The notes: a model not told the origin generated them from the letters alone. A DNA stretch of 64,000 bases from Acetobacter conturbans (GCF_011516755.1 NZ_WOSY01000005.1:62001-126000); one strand, 5' to 3'; positions 45,466 to 57,300 are shown, numbered from the stretch's first letter. Translations and numbers: made by a program.

Positions 45466-46651
45466 CTTGGACTCCTGTCGCCTTTGATGACTGTATCTCT
45501 AATAACTTTCTAAGAGGGTTCGAGGGATGAAGCATTTCCAAAAGAATATTATATGCCTCTGTCGTAGCCTGTTCGTCGTTTCGATCTAGCGCATTATCAA
45601 AATTCTTCATCGCAATACGATACTCTGGTGTTTGAGTATCTTCCACACCCATGATTTCTGTTAGAATTTCTTCAATAGACCAACCAACAAAACCCCTTTT
45701 GCTTATGGGAAGATCTCTTACGAAAGTATTTCCATCTGCATCACGCGCGAGGGCTATCACTTCATTGGGCAGGGCTGTTTGTATAACGTGCGGACTATGA
45801 GTGGTGGCAATTATTTGCGCTTTTGGGAATGTTGATTTAAGTGCACCACCTATTTCACGTTGCCATATTGGGTGGAGATGTAAGTCAATTTCATCTATTA
45901 GTATTACTCCGTTAAATTCATCAACTGAGAGATTTAACCTTCTGAACTCAATTTCTTTTATTATGCCAAGCAATAAAGAAAATGCGGAGCGAAAACCAGA
46001 TGATAGCATTTCAAAAGCAATATTTCCATTTTGGGTGTTGACTATTATATCAAAAGAAGATGTATCTACGTGTGATAACTTGACTGTCGGATCAAGTCTT
46101 GAGAATAGATTTATAGCTGCTTCAAGGTTTTTTTTACGATATTCTGGCCAATCATTTCCATGAGGGCGCATTAAATATCTATTGGCAAACCAGCTTTTAA
46201 TTTCATGTGGGCTAATTCCCTTTACTGTTCTCTGCTGAACAGTCATATCGTTCATATCCGGGTCTGCTGTAATGGAATTATGTCTTGCGTATGCAAAATC
46301 CCGCACTGCACGAACAAAAATTACAAAATTCCCTCCTTCTCGATGTCCGAAATAGTCTGAATTTTTATCAGGAAGAGTTTCTTTGATATTCCCGGATATC
46401 TTTTTAATTTGATGATTTATATTGCAATCAACCTCTAAATAACCTGGATTTTCTCCAGCAGCACCCGAGCGACGCTTTAAAAAAGGAGAGGCTATATTGG
46501 GAGAAAATGCAGAAGAGACTGCTTCCAATATAGTCGTTTTCCCAACACCATTTGTTCCACAAATAATATTTAAATTAGATTGAAACGAGACAATAAAATT
46601 TCGAAATCCCGCAATATCTTTTAATTTTAATTCGACAATACTAACATTCAC
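45458..46651 (-). CDS. ptuA: AAA/ABC-type ATPase, Septu PtuA-like
   Basis: This 397-aa SMC/OLD-like ATPase has Walker A GTNGVGKTT (residues 32-40), signature LSSGF (216-220), Walker B GVILIDEIDLHLHP (248-261) and H-loop THSPH (284-288). It has no long coiled coil and no TOPRIM domain, which separates it from SMC proteins and OLD nucleases. It is followed by an overlapping HNH nuclease gene, the Septu arrangement. A retron-associated PtuAB is excluded here, as no reverse transcriptase is present. It is AT-rich and flanked by housekeeping genes, so recent transfer is likely. Confidence 0.8.
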   Translation of the reverse strand: MNVSIVELKLKDIAGFRNFIVSFQSNLNIICGTNGVGKTTILEAVSSAFSPNIASPFLKRRSGAAGENPGYLEVDCNINHQIKKISGNIKETLPDKNSDYFGHREGGNFVIFVRAVRDFAYARHNSITADPDMNDMTVQQRTVKGISPHEIKSWFANRYLMRPHGNDWPEYRKKNLEAAINLFSRLDPTVKLSHVDTSSFDIIVNTQNGNIAFEMLSSGFRSAFSLLLGIIKEIEFRRLNLSVDEFNGVILIDEIDLHLHPIWQREIGGALKSTFPKAQIIATTHSPHVIQTALPNEVIALARDADGNTFVRDLPISKRGFVGWSIEEILTEIMGVEDTQTPEYRIAMKNFDNALDRNDEQATTEAYNILLEMLHPSNPLRKLLEIQSSKATGVQDD

Positions 46652-46877
46652 GACGTAAGTCCCGATTCTATATAATCTGTTTATAAAATCCTGCCAGAAT
46701 AATTCTACTTAAGTCAATAGCAGGAATGTTAGAGTTATTTTTGGAAAGTTATGCACGAGTGTCTTGCTCGTAGCATGAGGTTTCCCATGTAAAGGGAACC
46801 GTCTGCTTTTGGGCTTGAATTTCAGTGTTCCGAATGTCTTGAATGAGGGCGTAAGCGGCCATATCTCCCAATATATT

Positions 46878-46954
46878 CCCACAACAAACCAGAAAATACT
46901 GAAACCGGGATCAAAGGGACTATGTCCCTTTGTGGGGCACGGGGCAAAGCCCTG
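46878..46954 (-). repeat. Structured intergenic repeat, copy 2 (inverted)
   Basis: Read on the minus strand it has the same order as copy 1: a CAGGGC-TTT-GCCCCG hairpin (46954-46940), then CAAAGGGAC-ATA-GTCCCTTTG (46932-46912, perfect 9-bp stem). Both are again set so that a CCCAC/GTGGG outer pair encloses the second hairpin. Stem bases differ from copy 1 but pairing is kept. Confidence 0.7.
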
Positions 46955-46969
46955 TAAAACGCCTCCAAC

Positions 46970-47006
46970 AAAAAAAGCCTTCCCCCGGAACACCCGGCGG
47001 AAGGCT
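46970..47006 (-). terminator. Terminator of ilvC
   Basis: An 8-bp stem AGCCTTCC/GGAAGGCT (46976-46983 with 46999-47006) is followed on the minus strand by seven T. A preceding GC-rich hairpin (47021-47046) lies between it and the ilvC stop. Confidence 0.85.
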
Positions 47007-47059
47007 TCTCCCCACACAATGCCCGGCGCAGTTACCCGCGCCGGGCACTCATGCGATAA

Positions 47060-48720
<1,661 letters not shown>

Positions 48721-48849
48721 CGACTGAATCCGGGTCCGATCCGTTACGACGTCCGGGCGGCTGTAACCGCGGCGGACGCAAAAGGGAAGAGACGGAGTGG
48801 CAGAGCTGTCCGTCTCCTGCTCCACGGGCTGGTGGAGCGCCGTGCTGCC

Positions 48850-50664
48850 TCAGACGAGCATCTTGCCCTCGTCCGTGATCGCGGCGCCTTTTTCCTCCTG
48901 CTCAGGCCCGAGAATCATCTCGTTATGAGCTGCGCCGGACGGGATCATGGGGAAGCAGTTCTCGCCCTCCGCCACGCAGATGTCGATCACGGCGGCGCCG
49001 TCATGCGTGAGGGCGGCGCGAATGGTGTCGTCCAGTTCGCTCATCTTCGTGGCGCGGAACCCCTTGGCGTGGAAGCTCTCCGCCAGCTTGATGAAGTCCG
49101 GCAGGGCATCGCTGTAGCTCTCGGAGTAACGGCTTCCGTGAAGCAGTTCCTGCCACTGACGGACCATGCCCATATAGTGGTTGTTGATGATGAAGATCTT
49201 CACCGGCAGGCGATACTGCGCGATGGTGCCGAGTTCCTGAATGTTCATCAGCGTGGAGGCTTCGCCCGCCACGTCGATCACCAGCGCATCCGGATGCGCG
49301 ACCTGTGCGCCGACTGCTGCCGGAAGACCGTAGCCCATCGTGCCGAGGCCGCCCGATGTCAGCCAGTGGTTCGGGCTTTCGAACTTGAAGAACTGCGCTG
49401 CCCACATCTGGTGCTGGCCGACTTCCGTGGACACGAACGTCTCGCGGCCCGTTTCAACAGCCAGTTCGTAGATGCGTTTGATGGCCTGCTGCGGCTTGAT
49501 GACCGCGTCGGGTGCCTGATCCTGCGTGAAGCGCAGGCAGTCGAGCGCCTGCCATGCCCGGATGCGCGACCACCATGTCTCCAGCGCCGCCGTGTCAGGC
49601 TTTGCGGACTGGGCTTCCCACTCTTCGATCATCATCGCGATGGTGTGGCCGGCATCGCCGACGATCGGCACATCCACACGGATGATCTTGTTGATCTGCG
49701 ACGGGTCGATGTCGGCGTGGATCTTGAAGGAGTGCGGCGAGAACGCATCGACGCGGCCTGTCACACGGTCATCGAAGCGCGAACCGAGGGCGATCAGCAC
49801 GTCACAGTCATGTGTCGCCAGATTGGCTTCGTAGGTGCCGTGCATCCCGAGCATTCCGAGGAACTGTCTGTCACTGGCGGGGAATGCGCCAAGGCCCATC
49901 AGCGTGGCGGTGCAGGGGAAGCCCGTCATGTGGACAAGGCGGGTCAGATCGGCACAGGCTTCCTTGCCTGCGTTGATCACGCCACCACCGACATAGAACA
50001 GCGGACGCCTGGCCGATTTCATGGCCGCGACAGCGCGGGCCACGGCCTTGCGATCCGGTTCGACGCGCGGCTGGTAGGAGGCGCGGGGCGTCTTGCTTGG
50101 CGGTGCATAGGGCGCCGGGCCGACGGTGATGTTCTTCGGCAGATCGACAACCACAGGGCCCGGACGGCCCGAACGGGCGATCTCGAAGGCCTCGTTGACC
50201 ACCGGGGCGAGTTCTTCCGGGCGCTTGACCAGATAGTTGTATTTGGTCACCGGGCGGGTGATGCCCGTCGTGTCCGCTTCCTGAAAGGCATCGTTGCCGA
50301 TCAGCGACACGGGCACCTGACCGGTCAGGCAGACCAGCGGGATCGAGTCCATCAGGGCGTCGAGCAGGCCGGTCACGGCGTTGGTCGCGCCCGGACCGCT
50401 CGTCACCAGAACCACGCCCACGCGTCCTGTCGACCGGGCATAAGCCTCCGCGGCATGGACGGCCGCCTGTTCGTGACGCACCAGAATGTGGCGGATGCGG
50501 TCCTGCTGGAACAGCGCGTCATAAATCGGAAGGACAGCGCCCCCCGGATAGCCGAAGACGACTTCCACACCCTGATCCACAAGAACCTTCATGAGAACCT
50601 CGGCGCCGGACAGCGTGGTGCTGGCGTCGGGCTGGGTCGCAATCGTCTGTGTGGTGGCGTTCAT
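48850..50664 (-). CDS. ilvB: Acetolactate synthase large (catalytic) subunit
   Basis: This thiamine-diphosphate enzyme makes acetolactate and acetohydroxybutyrate, the first committed step to branched-chain amino acids. AAGGAG precedes the ATG at 50664, giving 604 aa. The catalytic Glu lies in LVRHEQAAVHAAEAYARSTG. FAD- and TPP-region blocks include GSRFDDRVTGRVDAFSPHS and HQMWAAQFFKFESPNHWLTSGGLGTMGYGLPAAVG. The Mg/TPP motif, usually G-D-G/A-S, reads GEASTLMNIQELGT with Glu468 in place of Asp. A 127-base leader separates it from miaA; I see no leader peptide rich in Ile, Leu or Val. Confidence 0.97.
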   Translation of the reverse strand: MNATTQTIATQPDASTTLSGAEVLMKVLVDQGVEVVFGYPGGAVLPIYDALFQQDRIRHILVRHEQAAVHAAEAYARSTGRVGVVLVTSGPGATNAVTGLLDALMDSIPLVCLTGQVPVSLIGNDAFQEADTTGITRPVTKYNYLVKRPEELAPVVNEAFEIARSGRPGPVVVDLPKNITVGPAPYAPPSKTPRASYQPRVEPDRKAVARAVAAMKSARRPLFYVGGGVINAGKEACADLTRLVHMTGFPCTATLMGLGAFPASDRQFLGMLGMHGTYEANLATHDCDVLIALGSRFDDRVTGRVDAFSPHSFKIHADIDPSQINKIIRVDVPIVGDAGHTIAMMIEEWEAQSAKPDTAALETWWSRIRAWQALDCLRFTQDQAPDAVIKPQQAIKRIYELAVETGRETFVSTEVGQHQMWAAQFFKFESPNHWLTSGGLGTMGYGLPAAVGAQVAHPDALVIDVAGEASTLMNIQELGTIAQYRLPVKIFIINNHYMGMVRQWQELLHGSRYSESYSDALPDFIKLAESFHAKGFRATKMSELDDTIRAALTHDGAAVIDICVAEGENCFPMIPSGAAHNEMILGPEQEEKGAAITDEGKMLV

Positions 50665-50791
50665 CGTCGTCTCCTTGGGGGCATTGCCCTCAGGCTTTCT
50701 TCTCACTCGGGTTGCTCTGCTGGCCGACCATATTCCGGCCGGTGGCAAAATGACGCCTGTTGGTCCCGATGCCAGCAGACGGAGGGCGGGT

Positions 50792-51781
50792 TTATGCCTC
50801 TCGAACCGGGGCGTCAACCTGTTTATGGATAAAAGAAACAATTTCTGTTATTTTTCTTTCCAAAAGTTGCTCAGAAATGCCAATTCTATTTTCGATAATA
50901 ACTGTGTCTTCCGGCTCCGCCAGAGCCTGATGGTTAAACCACGTCGCCTGCCGCTTCGTGTAACGACCTGTCGCCAGCACGGCCCGCTCTTCCGCCTGAG
51001 CAAGATCGATCTCGCTGCGCAGCATGGCCGCCAGTTCCGGGACACCGTGAGCGCGCATGGCGGGCAGGGCAGGGTCGAGCTGCTGTTCCAGCAAAGCGCG
51101 GACTTCCTTGATGGCTCCCTGTTCGATCATCAGCCCGAAGCGACGGGCAATGGCGGTTCGCAGCACCTCACGTTCGGGATCGAGACGGATGGCGATGAAA
51201 CGGCAGTCCACCGAGGGTAGCCCCGGCTGTGTCCGCCACCATGCCAGCCCTTTGCCGGTACCGCGCCAGACTTCCCATGCCCGCGCCAGTCGCTGCGGAT
51301 CGGTGGGGCGCAGACTTGCCGCCGTGTCCGGATCGACATCCATGAGGCAACCATGAAGCGTGGCGGGATCGACGGCGAGGGCACGGGCTTCCTCCCGTGC
51401 CTCCGGGCCGGGATCGGGCACTTCCGTCAGCCCGTTGGTCAGCGCGCGCAGATACATGCCTGTTCCTCCGCACAGGATCGGCAGCCGCCCCGTGGACCAT
51501 GCCTCCTCAAGCGCGGCGATGGCTTCCAGCCGCCACCAGGCCACGCTGCGGGCTTCGGCGGCGGGGCTGACACCGTAAAGCCGATGGGGGAGGCGAGCTT
51601 CCTCTTCCGGCGTCGGGCGGGCCGTGAGCACGCGCAGTTCACGATAGACCTGCATGGAATCCGCATTGATGACCGTGCCGCCCAGCCGTTCACCGAGCGC
51701 GAGCGCCAGCGCGGATTTTCCGGAGCATGTCGGGCCTGCGACAATCACGGCGATACGCCTGCTGTCCGTTTTCTTCATCAT
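50792..51781 (-). CDS. miaA: tRNA dimethylallyltransferase
   Basis: MiaA adds a dimethylallyl group to A37 of tRNAs that read U-starting codons. The P-loop is VIVAGPTCSGKSALALAL, and the substrate-binding region GGTVINADSMQVYRELRVLTARPT follows. Other family blocks are LPILCGGTGMYLRALTNGL and ATGRYTKRQATWFNH. The 329-aa length is normal. The start is at the MM pair near 51781. It is divergent from serB, a common alphaproteobacterial arrangement with ilvBN downstream. Confidence 0.97.
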   Translation of the reverse strand: MMKKTDSRRIAVIVAGPTCSGKSALALALGERLGGTVINADSMQVYRELRVLTARPTPEEEARLPHRLYGVSPAAEARSVAWWRLEAIAALEEAWSTGRLPILCGGTGMYLRALTNGLTEVPDPGPEAREEARALAVDPATLHGCLMDVDPDTAASLRPTDPQRLARAWEVWRGTGKGLAWWRTQPGLPSVDCRFIAIRLDPEREVLRTAIARRFGLMIEQGAIKEVRALLEQQLDPALPAMRAHGVPELAAMLRSEIDLAQAEERAVLATGRYTKRQATWFNHQALAEPEDTVIIENRIGISEQLLERKITEIVSFIHKQVDAPVREA

Positions 51782-51828
51782 CTCGTCGCTTGCCTCCTGC
51801 CGCCAACCCTGTCACACGCAGCATCATC

Positions 51829-52728
51829 ATGAGCGCCATCCTGACACTCGTCGCGAACCGCGAAGCCACGACCCTCACGTCCCACGACATCGATCTGGCC
51901 ACCACGCTGGCTGCCGGGCGTGAGCCGACCATCCTCTCGCCGGGCGAGGCGGTGGATATCCCCTGCGCCCCGCTCACGCCAGCACAGATCGACGCCATCC
52001 GCGCCGGTCTCGATACGCGTGCGGTCGATGTCCTGTATGGACCTTGCGAAAACCGGCGCAAAAAGATCCTTGTGGCCGACATGGACAGCACGATCGTTGC
52101 CAACGAGACGCTGGATGACATCGCGGCCCATGCCGAGCGTCTCCGTCCCGGTATCGGTGAGGAAGTCGCCGCCGTCACGCGCCGGTCGATGAACGGCGAG
52201 ATCGACTTCCAGACATCTCTCCGCAATCGGGTGGCCCTGCTGGAGGGTCTGCCTGCTTCCCTGCTGGAAGCGGCGTGGCAGGACGTGAAGATCAATGCGG
52301 GCGCCCGCACGCTCGTCCAGACCATGAAGGCGAACGGTGCCGTGACGGCGCTGGTGTCCGGCGGCTTCACGTGGTTCACCAGCCGGGTCGGTGCGGCCTG
52401 CGGTTTCCATGAAAACCATGCCAATCATCTCACTGTGTCGGACGATACGTTCACCGGCACGGTCGGCGAGCCCATTCTCGGGCCGGATGCGAAACTCCGA
52501 CATCTCATCCGCATTGCCGCCACGAGTCGTCATCCGCTCAGTGCCGCGCTGACGATCGGTGATGGTGCGAACGATCTGCCGATGCTGCGCGCGGGAGGGC
52601 TGGGCATTGCCTTTCATGCCAAGCCGGTGGTGAGGCGCGAGCGTATGGAAAGCCGGATCGACCACGGCACGCTGCGGTCCGCGCTGTTCGCGCAGGGCTA
52701 TCGCGGCGGAGAGTTCGTGGAAGAGTGA
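51829..52728 (+). CDS. serB: Phosphoserine phosphatase
   Basis: SerB catalyses the last step of serine synthesis. The start at 51829 (MSAILTLVANREATTLTSHD) gives 299 aa; the frame upstream overlaps miaA and is a shadow. An N-terminal regulatory domain precedes the HAD core, which has the nucleophile motif VADMDSTIVANETLDDIA, motif II ALVSGGFTWF and motif III TIGDGANDLPMLRAGGLGIAFHAKP. A short GC hairpin with TTTT follows the stop (52734-52751). Confidence 0.96.
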   Translation: MSAILTLVANREATTLTSHDIDLATTLAAGREPTILSPGEAVDIPCAPLTPAQIDAIRAGLDTRAVDVLYGPCENRRKKILVADMDSTIVANETLDDIAAHAERLRPGIGEEVAAVTRRSMNGEIDFQTSLRNRVALLEGLPASLLEAAWQDVKINAGARTLVQTMKANGAVTALVSGGFTWFTSRVGAACGFHENHANHLTVSDDTFTGTVGEPILGPDAKLRHLIRIAATSRHPLSAALTIGDGANDLPMLRAGGLGIAFHAKPVVRRERMESRIDHGTLRSALFAQGYRGGEFVEE

Positions 52729-52733
52729 AGGAG

Positions 52734-52751
52734 ACGGGGATGCCCCGTTTT
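52734..52751 (+). terminator. Weak terminator after serB
   Basis: A 6-bp stem ACGGGG/CCCCGT with a three-base loop is followed by TTTTA. The short stem and T-run make it a modest terminator. Confidence 0.45.
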
Positions 52752-52889
52752 AGCCACTCTTCGCCCGACTGTTTTCAAATTTACTTGTACAGATGAAAGT
52801 GCGGAACTTTCCGGTCTTCTGACGGCACGGGATTTATTTGATACAGAGATCTTATATTTCTTGACAGGCGCGGCGCGGAAAGCCGACGC

Positions 52890-54155
52890 GTGATCATGAA
52901 CACCCTGCATCTGATCGCCCTGTTGTTCACGCTGTCAGCATTTCTGTGCATCGTGAACGCGCGCGTGCTGCACCTGCCCATGACAATCGGCGTCATGATC
53001 CTTTCCATGCTGTGTTCGCTGCTGATCGTCGTGCTCAATCCGCTGTTTCCGCATCACGATCTGAAGCATTTCCCGCAGACCGTTCTGGGTGCGGTCAACC
53101 TGCCGCAGGCTCTCCTGAACGGAGCCCTGAGCCTGCTGCTGTTCGCCGGGACGCTTGGGGTCGATTTCGGGCATTTCCGCACGAGACTGGCTTCGGTTTC
53201 TGCACTCGCCCTGCTGGGCACGGTTCTGGCGGTTATTCTTCTGGCCGGGGCGACATGGGTCATTTTCCCGTTGCTGGGTATTCCCATTCCCTTTTTGTGG
53301 TGCGTCCTGCTGGGGGCGATTCTTGCCCCTACGGACCCGGTCTCCGTGGTCGGCATGCTGCGCCGTCTGGGATTGCCGGGAGCGTTGCAGGCAGTATTCG
53401 CAGGCGAAAGCCTGTTGAACGACGGTGTGGGGATCGTCGTCTTTGATGTCACCATCGGTCTTGCCACAGGGCATGTCGAGGGTGTGACGCTCGCAGAAAT
53501 TGCGATCCGCTTTGTCCGCGAAGCGATCGGGGGCTGCCTGTTGGGCTTCGCGACCGGTTGGCTGGCGCTACTCGTCCTGCGTCTCGTGCGCGACACGCGC
53601 GATCCACACATCACCCTGCTCGTGTCACTCGCTCTGGCGACAGGCACATTCAGCCTCGCCAGCCTCTTTGGTATGTCCGGTGCGGTCGCGGTGGTCGTGG
53701 CGGGGCTGTGTCTCGGCACGCAATACGGACGGTTCGTTCTGGATGCGGACGCCCGCAAGAAACTGGATGGCGCCTGGTCCCTGTTCGACGAGGTGCTGAA
53801 CGCCCTGCTTTTCGTCCTGATCGGTTTCGAGATGCTGGAAGTGCCCGAGCATCTCTCATCCTTTACGGCGATGCTGGTCGTCATTCCGCTGGCCGTCATC
53901 GTGCGCTGGCTGAGCGTGTTTCTTTCGACGCTGCCGGTTCATCTGCGCCACTGGGACAAGGGGCGGATGGTGGCCATGCTGACATGGGGCGGCCTGCGCG
54001 GGGGCATCTCGGTGTCGCTGGCGCTGAGCCTGCCTGCTGGCGATTTACGGAATCTGCTGCTGCCGATCTGTTACGGCGTGGTCGTGTTCACCATCATCGT
54101 TCAGGGGCTGACCATGGAGCACGTGGCGACGCGGCTTTATCCAAAGGAAAAATGA
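52890..54155 (+). CDS. Sodium:proton antiporter, CPA1 (NhaP) family
   Basis: This ~420-aa membrane protein has about twelve helices. The CPA1 ion-binding region is LGAILAPTDPVSVVGMLRRLGLPG, followed by FAGESLLNDGVGIVVFDV with the conserved Asn-Asp pair. The C-terminal helices contain TWGGLRGGISVSLALSLP, the conserved GLRG of NhaP/NHE exchangers. It exchanges Na+ or K+ for H+ across the inner membrane, useful in acid or salt stress (inference). The start is a GTG at 52890 or an ATG two codons later. Confidence 0.92.
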   Translation: MIMNTLHLIALLFTLSAFLCIVNARVLHLPMTIGVMILSMLCSLLIVVLNPLFPHHDLKHFPQTVLGAVNLPQALLNGALSLLLFAGTLGVDFGHFRTRLASVSALALLGTVLAVILLAGATWVIFPLLGIPIPFLWCVLLGAILAPTDPVSVVGMLRRLGLPGALQAVFAGESLLNDGVGIVVFDVTIGLATGHVEGVTLAEIAIRFVREAIGGCLLGFATGWLALLVLRLVRDTRDPHITLLVSLALATGTFSLASLFGMSGAVAVVVAGLCLGTQYGRFVLDADARKKLDGAWSLFDEVLNALLFVLIGFEMLEVPEHLSSFTAMLVVIPLAVIVRWLSVFLSTLPVHLRHWDKGRMVAMLTWGGLRGGISVSLALSLPAGDLRNLLLPICYGVVVFTIIVQGLTMEHVATRLYPKEK

Positions 54156-54215
54156 TCGACCGTCGAGAGCAATAGCAGCGCTGGCGGTATCAACGATTTC
54201 AGATTTCTGGAAAAA

Positions 54216-54292
54216 TGGCGCACCCGAAAGGACTCGAACCTCTAACCCCCAGATTCGTAGTCTGGTGCTCTATCCAATTGAGCTACGGGTGC
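54216..54292 (-). tRNA. tRNA-Arg (anticodon ACG)
   Basis: The minus strand folds into a standard cloverleaf: acceptor GCACCCG/CGGGTGC, anticodon stem CCAGA/TCTGG around CTACGAA, and T-arm with GGTTCGAGTCC. The anticodon is ACG, read as inosine-CG, for CGN arginine codons. Discriminator G is followed by an encoded CCA. It lies between the antiporter and the RgpF-like gene. Confidence 0.97.
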
Positions 54293-54375
54293 GTCGTGGC
54301 GGCCTTATAGAAAGGAAGGAGAGTGAAGGCAATCCCCCTCTTTTCATTTTTCTGAAATTTTCCCCCGCCGTCTCA

Positions 54376-57300
54376 TCAGTCCTCTACGCCGTGCGCCGCC
54401 TTGATTTCTCCCCTGCCACAGAAAGCATCTTCCGTGAAAAGAGCGCTGGCGATGTCGGGAGCGAGCTTGAGAACGCCGGAGTGAAGCGCCGCGAGGGGCA
54501 GCGTGGCAGCGTCAGCGCCATGTTGCAGGGCCGGAAGGATGTCGGGTCCGTAACTGTCGAGCAGATCGGTCAGATAGCTCTCGGCCCCGTCGATGATGCG
54601 GCTGAGCATGGGGAAATTCTGCTGACTGAGGCCGGGTGGGCCAAAGACCGGGGTGGGTGGTGAGGTGCTGGTATCGTACCCGATGGTCTGGCCGTGCGGA
54701 GCCGTGAGAATCGCTTCGAGAAAAATCGACCAGTCATGCCGGAACGCGACGGCCCGTTCGCCATTGGCTACCAGCCCGAACGCAAGTCCACCGCTCTTCT
54801 CCACCCGGCGGGTCCCCGGTTCGGCAGCCATGTAAAATCCGGCGAAAGGCACCCCGAGGGCGGTTTGCAGATGCCGCTGGATGGTGCCGCCATAGCCCAC
54901 ATCGACAACGCCGTGACGGATGCCTCCACCGGCAGCGATGCCCTGTGCGTCCGTCCATGCCATCAGATCGTCGCGCGTGCAGTGGGCCTGCCGGACAATG
55001 GGGTCCTGCTGCAACCGGGTCAGATTCCGCGTGACGGCGCGGTCTTCGGGCAAGCTCACTCTAACGTCCTGCATGGGGTCATCCGGAGGCAGCACGACTC
55101 CCAGACGGGCCTCCAGCAGCGCGGCCATGCTGCCGCGATAGCCGTCGCCGCTGTGAAAGAGGATGTCCGGATCGAAACGGACGGCCTGTGCCGCCGAGAT
55201 GGCGACCCGCCGTGAGATGGGAAAGACCGATGCTTCCGGCAAATGCGGCAGCCAGCATGTGCGCAGATGTGTGTAGAGGTGGGAGAGAAAGACGCCCTCC
55301 CGCGACAGGAAGAACAGGCGCTCCAGTTGCGGGAGAGCCGGATGCCGGACGAGGCGGGCAAGAAACGTCGTCAGCAAAGGGCCGAGCACGACGCGCCCGA
55401 GTGTTTCAGGGCTTGTCAGCGTGATGGGCGAGGTCAGGCTTTGCGTACTGGTGCCCGGTGTCTGCGGCGTCAGGAAGGGCGACTCGAACAGATCGGTGAC
55501 GAGCGGTCCGAGAAGGATATCCCCTGCGAGACGATGCTCTTCGGCATGAGCCGGCGCTGTTTGTGCCGGACTGTTCAGGGAGTGGAAGAGGGGAGCCGAG
55601 AGAGGGGAGAGCCGGAGGAGATTGAGGCCGGACATCACATGATGGTGGCGGATGCGGAGGTCGGCGGTGCGCTGGATATCGGCCTGCTCGTTGTCGCCGA
55701 CATGGAGAAGCGTCGTGGTGTCTTCGCAGGCGCGCAGCAGATCCCACATGTCACCGCGATCCTTGCGGGCGAGGCGTTCGGACGACAGATAGATTTCGTC
55801 GACCAGAGGCAGGATGCCGGTGCGTTCCAGCACGGGATCGAGTTCCGCCCGGGTGAGATAGGTGTCGCTGACGATCAGTGTGCGCTTCCCTTCGGCGCGG
55901 GCGAGCCGAAGCGCTTCAAGCACGGCGGGACGGGGGCGCAGCACATTCTGGTCGATCCGCACCTCTTCCCGGCGGGCCAGTGCGAGCGCTGGCTCCGGCC
56001 AGCCGGTCAGGGTGGCAAGGGCGGCATAGATGTCGTTCAGCGTGACGTCATCGGTGTCGAAGAGCGCCTTTCGCGCCCTGTGTTCGGCCTGCTGGCGCAG
56101 GATGAAGAAGTCGCGCCCGGAGGGGACCAATGTGGGGAATGTCCGGGCCAGCCGGTCTGCGACGGTGTGGTGGATCGTATCGGAGGTCAGGGCGATGCGG
56201 GTGAGCAGCGTATCGAACAGGTCGAAGGACACGGTCTTCGCCTGTCGGATGGCGGCGGCGAGATCGCCCGGCGTGGTGCGCTCATACTGGTCGAGATTCT
56301 TGCGGCCGCCACCGACGCGGATCAGACCGGCGCTGCGATCGTATTCATCGACGCGGTGCCCGGTGGAACGGGCTACGAGACCGAGGCATCGTTCGACGGC
56401 ATGGGCGAGTGTGCCGTCCGTCTGGCCGGATTCTTCCGGGAAATCGTCAGAAGACCATGGAAGGTCCAGCAGGGAAGCCATCGCTTTCGACCGCGCCCAG
56501 AACATGCTGCCAGCGGGATAATCGAAATAACCGGCGGGCGGCGTGATGTTCAGGCGCTGCAGGAGGGGGCGGGCGACGGCCTTGTTGGTAAGCCAGGTCC
56601 ACGCCCACCATGGGACGGTGGGGCCGGGAGCGGGTTGCAGGAGACCGAGCGTTTCATCGTCGGCAAAGCGCTGGAGAATACCGTTGATTCCCTGCGGAGT
56701 GGGCAGCAGCGTGTCCAGCAGGGTGGCACGCCATGACTGTTGTTCCGTGCCTGTATAGAGCGATTTCTTGGTGTGCAGATGCAGGAACAGATCGTGTTGA
56801 AGTAATGCCTGTCGCCAGCAGACCAGAAGTGGCCCGAAATTGCGTCCCCGGTTGGGCGCGACACGGATGAAGGCGCGCGAGTCCGGCAGCAAACTCTCGG
56901 TAAGCTCGCTGATTGCGAGAGATTTTTCTTCAGTGTCGGTGGTGAACAGCAGGGAGTGGGGTGCGGGGAAAGTCTTCAGACGCGGCAGGATGTCGTGCTC
57001 GAGCACGTCGAGATGAAAGACGTGCACGCTGACGGCGATGCTTGGCGGTCGGGAAAGCGCCGGCAGCAGCCGGGTAGCAACCGTCGCGCCCTGATCGTTG
57101 TGGAGGCCACGATCATTGATGCCTTCCGCCACACTGCCTTCCCCGATCCCGTGCAGGAGATAATGGAGCAGTGCGTTGTCGGTGCCCGGCACGAGGTGCC
57201 AGTTGCGGGCGAGATAGGCTTTCGTATCGAAAAGCGGGCCGGGATCGAGCTGTCGGTGGGTGCCTGCGGTGAGGAAGTGGGTAACGAGGTCTTCCGTGTC

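Larger units (their letters stand above)
44600..46740. mobile_element. AT-rich horizontally acquired islet (Septu-like genes)
   Basis: This block is visibly much richer in A and T than the surrounding ~60% G+C DNA, in both coding and spacer parts, with A/T-ending codons throughout. It holds only the two Septu-like genes. No integrase, transposase or target-site duplication is seen. Inverted copies of a structured repeat lie outside it at 43.7 and 46.9 kb. Boundaries are judged by composition and are approximate. Confidence 0.65.
46652..47059. other. Gap between Septu-like genes and ilvC
   Basis: It contains no supported gene. It holds structured repeat copy 2 (46878-46954), the ilvC terminator (46970-47006) and a further perfect hairpin just after the ilvC stop (GCCCGGCGC/GCGCCGGGC, 47021-47029 with 47038-47046). 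Confidence 0.6.

Noticed and set aside
44728-46651. Retron defence system
   Set aside because: The HNH nuclease family also occurs with retrons, but no reverse transcriptase or msr/msd-like structure is present nearby.
46709-47017. Small frames in the Septu-ilvC gap
   Set aside because: They are made of the structured repeat and the ilvC terminator, so they are not protein genes.
50665-50791. Leader-peptide attenuator before ilvB
   Set aside because: No short ORF with a run of Ile, Leu or Val codons and no terminator hairpin is found in the leader.
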